This document shows positions 35,141-42,439 of a stretch of 64,000 nt of DNA, one piece after another. A program made the translations under genes and the position numbers. The DNA comes from Methylobacterium sp. Leaf112 (GTDB lineage: Bacteria > Pseudomonadota > Alphaproteobacteria > Rhizobiales > Beijerinckiaceae), in assembly GCF_001423295.1 (NCBI RefSeq), contig NZ_LMNG01000012.1, forward strand, positions 248,728 to 312,727, in the 5' to 3' direction. The number at the start of each line of letters is the position of its first letter. Positions within the stretch are counted from its first letter, which is position 1. The notes beneath the pieces are model-generated. The model did not search any database, was not told the DNA's origin, and saw only the letters and a list, made by a program, of their open reading frames with translations.

Positions 35141-35842
35141 ATGCGCGCCGTTCGGGTGGCGGTGGTCGGCCTCGTGCCGACGGTCCTCGCCTCCGGAATC
35201 GTGCAGGCTCAGGACGATCCGGTCTCGCTGCTCCTGTTCGGAAGCCTCGAGACGGGTCCGTCGACCTTCGTCAGCGCCGGTGCCAAAGTCGCCCTCGACC
35301 GGATCGACCGGGAGGGGTTCGTCGCCCTCGCGAGCCTCGGGGCCGGCACGCGACGGGAAGGAACGGGCCGGCGGGAGACCGCCACGGCGGCGGCGGTGGT
35401 CGGCTACCAGTGGTTCTACGATTGGGGCGTCCTTGCCGCCTATGCGGGGGCCGAAGGCTCCATCGAAGCCGTGACGAGGGGGGCCGTGTCCCGCTTGGAA
35501 CCAGCCCGCGTCGGCGCCCGGCTCCACGGTGAGGTCTGGGCCCGGCCAGCCGAAGCGACGCTCCTCACCATCACGGCGATCCTCGATACGTCGCGGACCG
35601 CCGCGTGGGGACGCGTGTCCTGGGGATGGCAGGTGGAACCGTGGCGCGGCTGGAATCCCTATCTGGGGCCCGAACTCGCCCTCTACGCCGACCACACCGG
35701 CTACCGGAAATGGAACCTCGGCGTACACGCGACGGATTTCACCGTCGGCCGCTTCAGCCTGCGCACTTCGGCGGGCCTGCAGTTCGAACCGCGGGACTCG
35801 GCCAGCCCCTATGTGAGCCTCACCGTCTGGACGCCGTGGTGA
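35141..35842 (+). CDS. bcsS: Cellulose biosynthesis protein BcsS-like outer-membrane barrel
   Basis: The 233-residue secreted protein starts with a Sec signal (MRAVRVAVVGLVPTVLASGI, cleavage after VQA). Alternating beta-strands follow, with aromatic-ended repeats such as VVGYQWFYDWGVLAAYAGAE and YRKWNLGVHATDFTVG, ending SPYVSLTVWTPW, which fits a small outer-membrane beta-barrel. The pattern matches BcsS, a poorly understood alphaproteobacterial cellulose-secretion accessory protein. No bcsA, bcsB or other cellulose gene is nearby, so it is an orphan here. An in-frame ATG at 35105 would add 12 non-signal-like residues. Confidence 0.7.
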   Translation: MRAVRVAVVGLVPTVLASGIVQAQDDPVSLLLFGSLETGPSTFVSAGAKVALDRIDREGFVALASLGAGTRREGTGRRETATAAAVVGYQWFYDWGVLAAYAGAEGSIEAVTRGAVSRLEPARVGARLHGEVWARPAEATLLTITAILDTSRTAAWGRVSWGWQVEPWRGWNPYLGPELALYADHTGYRKWNLGVHATDFTVGRFSLRTSAGLQFEPRDSASPYVSLTVWTPW

Positions 35843-35855
35843 GGCCCGCACCGGC

Positions 35856-36590
35856 TCACCCCTTGGTGCGAAGGGCCGAGCGGCCACCATCGACGCCGAC
35901 CACCTGACCGGTGATCCAGGCGGCCTCCTCCGAGACGAGGAAGCTCGCGAGGCCGGCGATGTCCTCCGGTGTACCGAGGCGCTGCAGGGCGTGCATCGCG
36001 GCGATCCCCGACGCCAGGGTGGCGCTATTCGTGATGGATGCCGAGAGCGGCGTACGGGTCAGCGACGGCGCGACGACGTTGACGCGGATCTGCGGGCTCA
36101 GTTCTGCTGCGAGCGAGAGGGCTAGGCCTTCCACCGCGCCCTTGGCCATGGCGACGGAGGCATGCGCCGGGAAGCCCTGTGCCACAGCCACCGTGGAGAA
36201 CAGGACCACCCCGACCCCGGCTTCGCCGGCGGAGGCCTTGAGCACGGGTGCGGCGGACTGGATGGCCAGGAACGCCCCCAGCGCATTGATGCGAAAATCG
36301 GCTTCGGCATCCTGGATCGTCAGTTTGGCCAGGGGCCGCAGGTTGATGGTCCCGACGGCGTAGACCAATCCGCCGAGTTCCGGTCCGGCCTCCTCCGTGA
36401 CCGTCTTGAAGAAGTCCGGATCGGTGACGTCGCCGGCGGTGAAGGTCGTCTCCCCGAGTTCCGAGGCCGCCGCCTCCAGGCGCCCGGCATCGCGGGCCGC
36501 GAGGTGCAGGCGATAGCCGCGTCGGCGTAGGGCCGTCGCCGTCGCCCGGCCGATACCGCCCGTTCCGCCATAGAGGATGACCCGCTTCAT
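35856..36590 (-). CDS. Short-chain dehydrogenase/reductase-fold protein lacking the catalytic Tyr
   Basis: The 244-residue protein has the SDR cofactor motif GGTGGIGRA at residues 8-16, an Asp at the end of beta 3 (GDVTD), an NAL segment in place of the usual NNAG, serine 132 and lysine 150. The YxxxK motif, however, reads VxxxK (V146 instead of Tyr, in AHASVAMAKGAVEGL). The NAD(P)-binding fold is clear, so it may act through another residue or serve a non-catalytic role. The C-terminal GQVVGVDGGRSALR is canonical. Start at 36590 (MKRVILYGG). It is convergent with bcsS. Confidence 0.85.
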   Translation of the reverse strand: MKRVILYGGTGGIGRATATALRRRGYRLHLAARDAGRLEAAASELGETTFTAGDVTDPDFFKTVTEEAGPELGGLVYAVGTINLRPLAKLTIQDAEADFRINALGAFLAIQSAAPVLKASAGEAGVGVVLFSTVAVAQGFPAHASVAMAKGAVEGLALSLAAELSPQIRVNVVAPSLTRTPLSASITNSATLASGIAAMHALQRLGTPEDIAGLASFLVSEEAAWITGQVVGVDGGRSALRTKG

Positions 36591-36706
36591 GCCCGCTCCC
36601 ATTCCGTTCGCGATGGATTAGGTAAGGCACGCGGGGGCGACGTGGAGCGTCCCTCACCCGGATCGCCCCATCCGTGGCGTCGCAGCCCCTTCAGCGAGAC
36701 ACGCCC

Positions 36707-37573
36707 ATGAAGTTCGCCTTCGCCGGCATCGATTTCCTCGGGGGCGTGTTCGAGAGCCTCGTGGAGGCGGGCTGGACGCCGATCAAGCTGTTCACCCGCC
36801 CCTGCGACGGGATCTACGATCACAACGAGGTGGTGGTCGCCCAGGCGCGGCGGCACCGCGTGCCGATGCAGCTCTCGCGCATCAAGGCCCCCGACATGCA
36901 GGCCCTGGCGCAGGAGCATGGGCAGGACTGGGCCCTGGTGGTGGCGGGTTATCCCTGGCTGATCCGGGGCTGGCGCGGACTGGCGGCCTACGGCGTCAAC
37001 ATCCACCCATCGCCCCTGCCCATGGGGCGCGGCCCATATCCGTTGTTCAAGGCGGTGGCCGACGCCCACACCGAATGGGGGGTCACCGCCCACGTGCTCG
37101 GCGAGGAGGGCTTCGACACCGGTGACATCATCGCCCAGGAGCGTTTCGCCCTGTCGGACCACGAGACCCACGAGAGCCTGCTCTCCAAGTGTCAGCTCGC
37201 CGCGCGTCGCCTCGCCGCCGGTCCCATCGCCCGCGATCTGCCGGCCCGCTGGCGCAGGGCCGAGCCCCAGGGCGAGGGTTCGTACTGGCCGCGCGTCACC
37301 GACGCCGACCGGACCCTCGATTTCCGCAGCGACGTGGACGCGATCCTGCGGCGGGTGCGTGCCTTCGGGACCATCGAGACCATCGCGCGGCTCGGTGACG
37401 GCCGCATCTACGTGGCGTCTGCGGAAGGCTGGCGCGAAGCCCATCGGCATACCCCCGGCACGGTGGTCCACCGCTACCGCCGCCACGTCGTCATCGCGGC
37501 CCGGGACGGCTACATTCAGCTCAACCGGTGGAGCCCGATAGCGGTGACGGAAGTCGATCATCTCGGGCGGTGA
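36707..37573 (+). CDS. Formyltransferase-fold protein (Fmt/ArnA-like)
   Basis: The 288-residue protein has the 10-formyl-tetrahydrofolate transferase N-terminal fold with the catalytic Asn-His-Asp set: N and H in [20 protein letters not shown] and D in [13 protein letters not shown]. The start [20 protein letters not shown] resembles methionyl-tRNA formyltransferase, but the C-terminal tRNA-binding domain is divergent. The partner genes expected for fmt (def) are absent, so this is likely a paralogue that formylates a sugar amine or other amine. The start at 36707 precedes MKFAFAG; the frame extends upstream without family similarity. Confidence 0.78.
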   Translation: MKFAFAGIDFLGGVFESLVEAGWTPIKLFTRPCDGIYDHNEVVVAQARRHRVPMQLSRIKAPDMQALAQEHGQDWALVVAGYPWLIRGWRGLAAYGVNIHPSPLPMGRGPYPLFKAVADAHTEWGVTAHVLGEEGFDTGDIIAQERFALSDHETHESLLSKCQLAARRLAAGPIARDLPARWRRAEPQGEGSYWPRVTDADRTLDFRSDVDAILRRVRAFGTIETIARLGDGRIYVASAEGWREAHRHTPGTVVHRYRRHVVIAARDGYIQLNRWSPIAVTEVDHLGR

Positions 37574-37663
37574 CCGGACGCCGAAGTCTCAGAGACAGCC
37601 ATTCGGGGCCGGATACGACCTTCCACCGAGACAACGACCCGGCGACATCGGGGCCCGTTCATG

Positions 37664-37691
37664 CAGGACCCTTCCATCAGGACCCTTCCAT
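37664..37691. repeat. 14-bp tandem duplication spanning the DUF2256 start codon
   Basis: CAGGACCCTTCCAT occurs at 37664-37677 and again at 37678-37691. The second copy contains the ATG (37690) of the downstream gene. It is a simple duplication that also doubles whatever translation signal lies there. Confidence 0.8.
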
Positions 37692-37860
37692 GGCGCGGAT
37701 GCGCAAGAAATCCGACCTTCCCACCAAGACCTGCGTGAACTGCCGAAAGCCGTTCGCGTGGCGCAAGAAGTGGGAGCGGGTCTGGGACGAGGTGCGCTAC
37801 TGCTCGGACCGCTGCCGGGCCGAGGCCAAGCGCGGCAAGGCCGATCCCGACGGGTCATAG
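37690..37860 (+). CDS. DUF2256 zinc-ribbon-like small protein
   Basis: The 56-residue basic protein carries a CxxC near the N-terminus (TCVNCRKPF) and a CxxxC towards the end ([15 protein letters not shown]), expected to bind one zinc ion. Length and motif fit DUF2256, a family whose role is unknown but which often neighbours photolyase/cryptochrome genes (none here). The ORF is preceded by a tandem duplication. Its 3' end overlaps the molybdenum-cofactor gene by 6 bp tail-to-tail. Confidence 0.88.
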   Translation: MARMRKKSDLPTKTCVNCRKPFAWRKKWERVWDEVRYCSDRCRAEAKRGKADPDGS

Positions 37861-38433
37861 GCCGGCGAGGGCTTCGGGGGTATCGACGTCCTGAAGCACG
37901 GCCCTGTCCATGGGCACTTCACGGACGTCCGTGCGCCGGGCCAGGAGACGGCCCGCGCCCTGATCGCCCGCGAGCGTGGCGAGATCGGCGCCGAGGCGCC
38001 GGCGATCGAGCAGCACCGGATTGCCGCGCTGTCCGTCATGGACGGGCACGACCGCCGCCGGATCGCCCTCGGCGAAGGCGTCCGCCAGGGCGATGAGGTG
38101 GTGGGGCCCGATCCGTGGCATGTCGCCGAGCAGCACGAGGATCGCGTCCGCGGCGGGCAGCGCATCGAGGCCGACCCGCAGCGACGTGGACAGACCTTCC
38201 CCATGGGCCGGGTTGTCGATGCAGGTGAGGTCGAGCCCTTCCAGGGCCGCGCGCACGGCCGGCCCATGGGCGCCGAGCACCGCCACCACCGGACCGAGGC
38301 GCGCGGCCAGGGCGGCCCGCGCCGCGTGGCGCACCAGGGGCTCGCCGTCGAGGAGGCTCAGGAGCTTCGGCGCCGGACCGAACCGGGTGCCGCGCCCGGC
38401 GGCCAGGAGCACGAGCCCGAAGTCAGTGGTCAT
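37855..38433 (-). CDS. MobA/MocA-like molybdenum cofactor nucleotidyltransferase
   Basis: The 192-residue protein has the NTP-transferase fold: the N-terminal [16 protein letters not shown] loop with the conserved lysine, [11 protein letters not shown] with the metal-binding aspartate, and [14 protein letters not shown]. Length and the operon with two XdhC-type proteins and a MoCF-domain protein point to MocA-type (CTP, molybdopterin cytosine dinucleotide) rather than MobA-type chemistry. This is a context argument, not one from residues. It is last in the four-gene leftward operon and its start lies inside the 3' end of the preceding gene (11-bp overlap). Confidence 0.82.
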   Translation of the reverse strand: MTTDFGLVLLAAGRGTRFGPAPKLLSLLDGEPLVRHAARAALAARLGPVVAVLGAHGPAVRAALEGLDLTCIDNPAHGEGLSTSLRVGLDALPAADAILVLLGDMPRIGPHHLIALADAFAEGDPAAVVPVHDGQRGNPVLLDRRRLGADLATLAGDQGAGRLLARRTDVREVPMDRAVLQDVDTPEALAGL

Positions 38434-39448
38434 CGTCGTCGGCCGGGGTCCCGCCGGAACGGGGCTGGGGCCGCGACCCGATCTCCATGAGAAGGCCGCC
38501 GACCCCGAGGCCGACGATGTCGGCGCGGGTGACGGCGAGCCCGGCGAGCAGCCGGTGCAGGATCCAGTCGAACCCGTTCTCCTTCGGCGACCGGGCACAG
38601 CCGGGCGCGCCGATCACCGGGACCGCGCCGAGCGCCCCGACGAGCAGGAGGTTGCCCGGATCGACGGGCATGCCGAGGTGGTCGATCCGACCGCCGGCGG
38701 ACTCGATTCCCGCCGGAATCACGTCGCGCCGGTCGGTGATGGCGGAGGCGCCGAACACCACCACGAGGTCGGCGCCCTCCGTCACGCGGGCCCGGATCGC
38801 GGCGCCGACCGCACCGGCCTCGTGCGGAACCCGGGACTCGGCGACGATTCCCGCCCCCGTGGGTGCGAGGCGCCGGGCCAGGGTCGCCAGGGTCTTGTCG
38901 ACGGTCGCATCCTTGAGACCGGGGAGCAGCGTCGAGACCACGCCGACCCGGGTGCGCGTGTAGGGCGCGACCCGCACGGCCCTGTCGGGCGCGATCCGGC
39001 AGGCGTGCTCTAGAGCGGCGCCCGCGACGGCGTACGGGATGATCTTCACGGTGGCGACCATCTCGCCGGCCGCCACCGGGCGAAAGGCCGGCAGCGTCGC
39101 GACCGTGATGGCCTCGTCGACGGCATTCACGGCGTCGATGCCGGCCCGGTCGAGGAGGAGGAGTCCGGCCTGCCCGGCGAACAGGTTGCAGCGCCCGGTG
39201 AACGGCGAATCGCGGCGCAGGCCCGGTCCGGCCAGGCGCAGGGCGAGCCGCTCGGCCGCGGCATCCTCGCCGACATCCCCCGGTTCGAGGCTAACCGCCA
39301 CGATCTCCCTCACGCCCGCCGCATGGAGGCGGGCCGCGTCCTCGGCCGGGATCGGCTGCCCCTTGCGCAGGATCACGCCATGCTCGCGAACCGTATGGGC
39401 CGCGATGAGGCCGGCGGCCTCGCGGGTCGGGACCGCCCCGAATCTCAC
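38423..39448 (-). CDS. Molybdopterin-binding (MoeA/MoaB-fold) protein
   Basis: The 341-residue protein contains a molybdopterin-binding MoCF_biosynth domain with the DLVVVFGASAITDRRDVI stretch and VIGAPGCARSPKENGFDWIL. It ends in an acidic tail (TPADDDDH). It begins at a GTG overlapping the stop of the XdhC-type gene (GTGA at 39445-39448). Such proteins accompany XdhC/CoxI factors in operons for CO-dehydrogenase/xanthine-dehydrogenase-type hydroxylases. Whether it inserts, sulfurates or shields the cofactor is not known. Confidence 0.8.
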   Translation of the reverse strand: MRFGAVPTREAAGLIAAHTVREHGVILRKGQPIPAEDAARLHAAGVREIVAVSLEPGDVGEDAAAERLALRLAGPGLRRDSPFTGRCNLFAGQAGLLLLDRAGIDAVNAVDEAITVATLPAFRPVAAGEMVATVKIIPYAVAGAALEHACRIAPDRAVRVAPYTRTRVGVVSTLLPGLKDATVDKTLATLARRLAPTGAGIVAESRVPHEAGAVGAAIRARVTEGADLVVVFGASAITDRRDVIPAGIESAGGRIDHLGMPVDPGNLLLVGALGAVPVIGAPGCARSPKENGFDWILHRLLAGLAVTRADIVGLGVGGLLMEIGSRPQPRSGGTPADDDDH

Positions 39449-40146
39449 GCCCGCGCCCCGGCGCGGGGCGTGCGCTGCGCCGCCACGACCTGAGCGAGGA
39501 TGGACACGGCGATCTCGGCCGGACTCACGGCCCCGATGTCGAGGCCGATGGGGGCGGCGATCCGCGCGATGGCATCGGGCGGGAACCCGGCCCGTTCGAG
39601 CCGCCCGACGCGGGCCGCATGGGTTTTTCGCGAGCCCAGCGCCCCGACGTAGAAGCACTCGGCGCGCAGGGCCGCCATCAGGGCGGGGTCGTCGATCTTC
39701 GGATCGTGCGTCAGGGCAGCGACGGCGCAGTAGCGGTCGAGGGCCGGGACGGCACCGCCCAGGGCCTCGTCGGGCCAGAGGGTGACGAGCTCGATCCCGG
39801 GAAAGCGCTCGGGGGTCGCGAAGGCCGTGCGCGGGTCGATGACGGCGACGGCGAGATCGAGGGCCATCGCCATGGGATACAGGGCTTGGCTGATATGCAC
39901 GGCGCCGATGATCACGAGGCGCACGGGCGGGGCCTGCACGGTGAGGAAGACCTCGCGGCCCTCGACCTCGACGAGACCGCCCTTGCCCGACGCCAGTCGC
40001 TTGGCGAGGAGTGCGGCGAGGGGATCGGCGGGGATCTCGGCCTCGCGCACCACGCGCTGCGCTCCGCCGTCGAGGTCGGTCACCAGGATGGCGGCGCGCC
40101 GGGCGGCGCGCTCGGCATTGAGAAGGGTCAGAACATCGAGCTGCAT
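39445..40146 (-). CDS. XdhC-family molybdenum-hydroxylase maturation protein, C-terminal (Rossmann) type
   Basis: The 233-residue protein is built mainly of the XdhC_C domain. It starts with MQLDVLTLLNAERAARRAAI, followed by the Rossmann-type VRLVIIGAVHISQALYPMAM, AVIDPRTAFATPERFPG and CFYVGALGSRKTHAAR, then IGLDIGAVSPAEIAVSILAQ. Full XdhC proteins combine this with the small N-terminal domain, here encoded separately by the next gene upstream. XdhC proteins bind and sulfurate molybdopterin for the hydroxylase apoenzyme. Confidence 0.85.
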   Translation of the reverse strand: MQLDVLTLLNAERAARRAAILVTDLDGGAQRVVREAEIPADPLAALLAKRLASGKGGLVEVEGREVFLTVQAPPVRLVIIGAVHISQALYPMAMALDLAVAVIDPRTAFATPERFPGIELVTLWPDEALGGAVPALDRYCAVAALTHDPKIDDPALMAALRAECFYVGALGSRKTHAARVGRLERAGFPPDAIARIAAPIGLDIGAVSPAEIAVSILAQVVAAQRTPRAGARA

Positions 40147-40153
40147 GGCGGCC

Positions 40154-40477
40154 TCAGGCCACCGGCTCGACATAGACGCGGATGCGCCCGCCGCAGGACA
40201 GGCCGACCCGCCAGGCGGTCTCGTCGGCGACGCCGAACGCGACGACGCGCGGCCGCCCATCGGCGATGGCGTCCATGCCCTCGGTGATGACCGCGCCTTC
40301 GACACAGCCCCCCGAGACGGAGCCGAGGAAGTTGCCCTCGGAATCGACGACGAGGTGACTGCCCACGGGTCGGGGTGCCGAGCCCCAGGTCTCGATCACC
40401 GTGGCGAGGGCCACGCCGCGTCCGGCACGGCACCACGCCTCGGCCGCGCTGAGGATGTCGTTCTCGGTGGAGAGCAT
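40154..40477 (-). CDS. XdhC/CoxI N-terminal-domain protein
   Basis: The 107-residue protein holds the conserved XdhC_CoxI N-domain: ETWGSAPRPVGSHLVVD and the cysteine motif GSVSGGCVEGAVI. With the 233-residue partner 7 bp downstream it forms a split XdhC. It is the first gene of the molybdo-enzyme maturation operon, and its upstream region is shared with the divergent periplasmic-binding-protein gene. Start at 40477 (MLSTENDILSAAEAW). Confidence 0.85.
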   Translation of the reverse strand: MLSTENDILSAAEAWCRAGRGVALATVIETWGSAPRPVGSHLVVDSEGNFLGSVSGGCVEGAVITEGMDAIADGRPRVVAFGVADETAWRVGLSCGGRIRVYVEPVA

Positions 40478-40570
40478 GATTGACTCCGGGATCTGGGACG
40501 ACGCCCCTCTCCGCGCAACACGGAAGACGGGAGGTAAGCTCCCCCGACGCCAGGACAATGCGGCCGACGG

Positions 40571-40598
40571 GACCCGAGCGCCAGGACCCGAGCGCCAG
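40571..40598. repeat. 14-bp tandem duplication in a divergent promoter region
   Basis: GACCCGAGCGCCAG is present twice in a row (40571-40584, 40585-40598), about 80-105 bp upstream of the binding-protein gene and 95 bp from the xdhC-type gene. It could double an operator, but chance slippage is the simpler explanation. Confidence 0.7.
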
Positions 40599-40675
40599 GA
40601 CGTAACCTTGCGCACGCTTTGCGCCGGCCTATCCTGGCGCCATCTTTCCGGGTTCGGGGTACGAGGACAGGCCCA

Positions 40676-41806
40676 ATGAGACGTTTTGCGGTGGCTCTCG
40701 CGCTCTTCGCCAGCGCCGCCCAGGCTCAGCCCGGTCCCCTCGTCATCGGGCTCTCAGCCCCCCTCACCGGACAGGACGCCGCGTTCGGGCAGGGGATGCG
40801 CGCCGGTGCCGAACAGGCGGTCGCCGAGATCAATCGGACGGGCGGCGTCCATGGACAGCGCCTCGTCCTGGTGGTGGCGGACGATGCCGGCGACAGCAAA
40901 CAGGGGCTCGCAGTGGCACGCCGGTTCGCCGCGGAGCGGATCGGCTTCATCGTCGGCCCCCTCAACGCCGCCGTGGCCGGCGCAACGATTCCGGTCTACG
41001 CGGAATCCGGCATCGTCGCGGTCACGACAGGGGTCGCCTGGGCGCCCCTGACGGCCGGTGGCCATTGGAACGTGTTTCGCACCGGCGCCAACGAAGCCGC
41101 GCAGAGCGCGCTCGCGGGGGCCTACCTCGCCAAGCAGTTCGCCGGACGCCGCATCGGCCTCGTGCACGACAAGACCACCTTCGGACGCGGCCTCGTCGAT
41201 GGCGTGGCGCGGACCCTGAAGGCGGCGGCCCAGGGCGAGGCCGCTTTCGAGGCCCTGTCGCGGGGCGACAAGGATCTGTCCGCTCTCGCCGGCCGCCTGA
41301 AACGGGCACGGGTGGACGTCGTTTATTTCGGCGGCCTCGCGACGGAGGCCATCGTGCTCCTGCGGGCCATGCGCGAGGCGGGTCTCGACGCGCCCCTCGT
41401 CGGCAGCGACGGGCTTCTGGACAAGGAACTGTCCCAGGTCGCCGCGGCCGACGGCACGGTGATGACCGTGGCGCCCGTCACGCGCCTGCCCGAGGTCAAG
41501 CCGTCCCCGACGAAGCCGCGCATGCCGGAGGCCGAGATCCTCGCCGCACAGGTCTTCGTCGCACAAGGTTACGCCGCCGTGGAGGTGCTGCGGGGCGGGA
41601 TGCTGGGCGCGCGATCGACGGACGCCCGGGCGGTGGCCGCCTTCCTGCGTGACGGCACGACCGTGAAGACGGTGCTCGGGCCCCTCGCCTACGACGCACG
41701 CGGCGACCTCAAGGCCGATCCGCGCCAACCAGCCTACGTCCTGCAGGTCTGGCGCCGCACGCCGGACGGGCGGATCGATTACGCGGGCAATACGATCGAC
41801 CCTTGA
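40676..41806 (+). CDS. LivJ-type ABC transporter substrate-binding protein
   Basis: The 376-residue periplasmic binding protein (type I fold, branched-chain amino acid/amide class) starts with a signal peptide (MRRFAVALALFASAAQAQ). The mature part begins LVIGLSAPLTGQDAAFGQGM and has DAGDSKQGLAVARRFAAERI and the lobe-crossing VVYFGGLATEAIVLLRAMRE. GGACAGG precedes the ATG as a Shine-Dalgarno. No permease or ATPase genes are near, so it works with a transporter elsewhere or as an orphan receptor. The ligand is unknown. Confidence 0.87.
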   Translation: MRRFAVALALFASAAQAQPGPLVIGLSAPLTGQDAAFGQGMRAGAEQAVAEINRTGGVHGQRLVLVVADDAGDSKQGLAVARRFAAERIGFIVGPLNAAVAGATIPVYAESGIVAVTTGVAWAPLTAGGHWNVFRTGANEAAQSALAGAYLAKQFAGRRIGLVHDKTTFGRGLVDGVARTLKAAAQGEAAFEALSRGDKDLSALAGRLKRARVDVVYFGGLATEAIVLLRAMREAGLDAPLVGSDGLLDKELSQVAAADGTVMTVAPVTRLPEVKPSPTKPRMPEAEILAAQVFVAQGYAAVEVLRGGMLGARSTDARAVAAFLRDGTTVKTVLGPLAYDARGDLKADPRQPAYVLQVWRRTPDGRIDYAGNTIDP

Positions 41807-42065
41807 GATCGACGGTCCCGGCGGCCGGCGCGATCGCGTGTTCGATCGGAAGGGCGATGGCTGATTTCCATGCTTCCCTGTCGATGGGATTCGCCATCGG
41901 GCCAGAAAAGCTTGCTTCGCGCCGATCCCAACATTATGTCGGGGCAACGCTCGCCGGTGTTGCGCATCCGATGGGATCGGACCCGCCGCCCGCCGCGTTT
42001 TGCCGAACGGCTTCGTTTTATATTCCGGGTCGCCCCGTTCTGGCTGTCCCGCTTGGAGAGTGTGG
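41807..42065. other. Promoter-bearing gap upstream of infA
   Basis: Within 259 bp lies a low-GC stretch near 42015-42025 (TTCGTTTTATATTCC) that could hold a -10 element for infA, about 45 bp before its ATG. No gene is visible. Confidence 0.35.
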
Positions 42066-42338
42066 ATGGCGAAAGAAGAATTGATGCAGTTCGACGGTCT
42101 CGTGATCGAGATCCTGCCGGACGCACGCTACCGCGTGCAGCTCGACCAGGGGCACGAGATCGTGGCCTACACGGCCGGCAAGATGAAGAAGAACCGCATC
42201 AAGACTCTGGCGGGCGATCGCGTCACCGTCGAAATGTCGCCCTACGATCTCGAGAAGGGCCGCCTCGTGTTCCGCCACAAAGACGAGCGTTCCGCCGGTC
42301 CGCGTCCGCCCATGCGCGGCCAGTTCCGTCGCCGCTGA
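42066..42338 (+). CDS. infA: Translation initiation factor IF-1 with C-terminal basic tail
   Basis: The 90-residue S1/OB-fold protein starts [20 protein letters not shown], and [20 protein letters not shown] is the conserved core. IF-1 normally ends around residue 72 (after LVFR); here about 20 extra residues ([20 protein letters not shown]) form a basic tail. The [13 protein letters not shown] segment also differs from the usual sequence. This could be the main IF-1 or a second paralogue; the window alone cannot tell. A perfect terminator hairpin follows. Confidence 0.9.
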   Translation: MAKEELMQFDGLVIEILPDARYRVQLDQGHEIVAYTAGKMKKNRIKTLAGDRVTVEMSPYDLEKGRLVFRHKDERSAGPRPPMRGQFRRR

Positions 42339-42377
42339 CGTTTCGAGCGCCAGACGCCGCTTCGGCCCGTATCGATC

Positions 42378-42411
42378 AACGACAATGCCCGCTTCGGCGG
42401 GCATTGTCGTT
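42378..42411. terminator. Strong bidirectional hairpin with UUCG loop
   Basis: AACGACAATGCCCGC and its exact complement form a 15-bp perfect stem around the tetraloop TTCG at 42393-42396. It sits between the convergent infA and parC genes. No long T-run follows, but the stem is unusually stable and symmetric, so it would work in both directions. Confidence 0.85.
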
Positions 42412-42439
42412 CTGGCGGGTCACTCGACGAACCAGCGGC

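Noticed and set aside
40676..41806. Candidate znuA for the nearby znuBC
   Set aside because: The protein is a LivJ-type (type I) binding protein without the His-rich loop or cluster A-I fold of ZnuA, and it lies 6.5 kb away in another operon.
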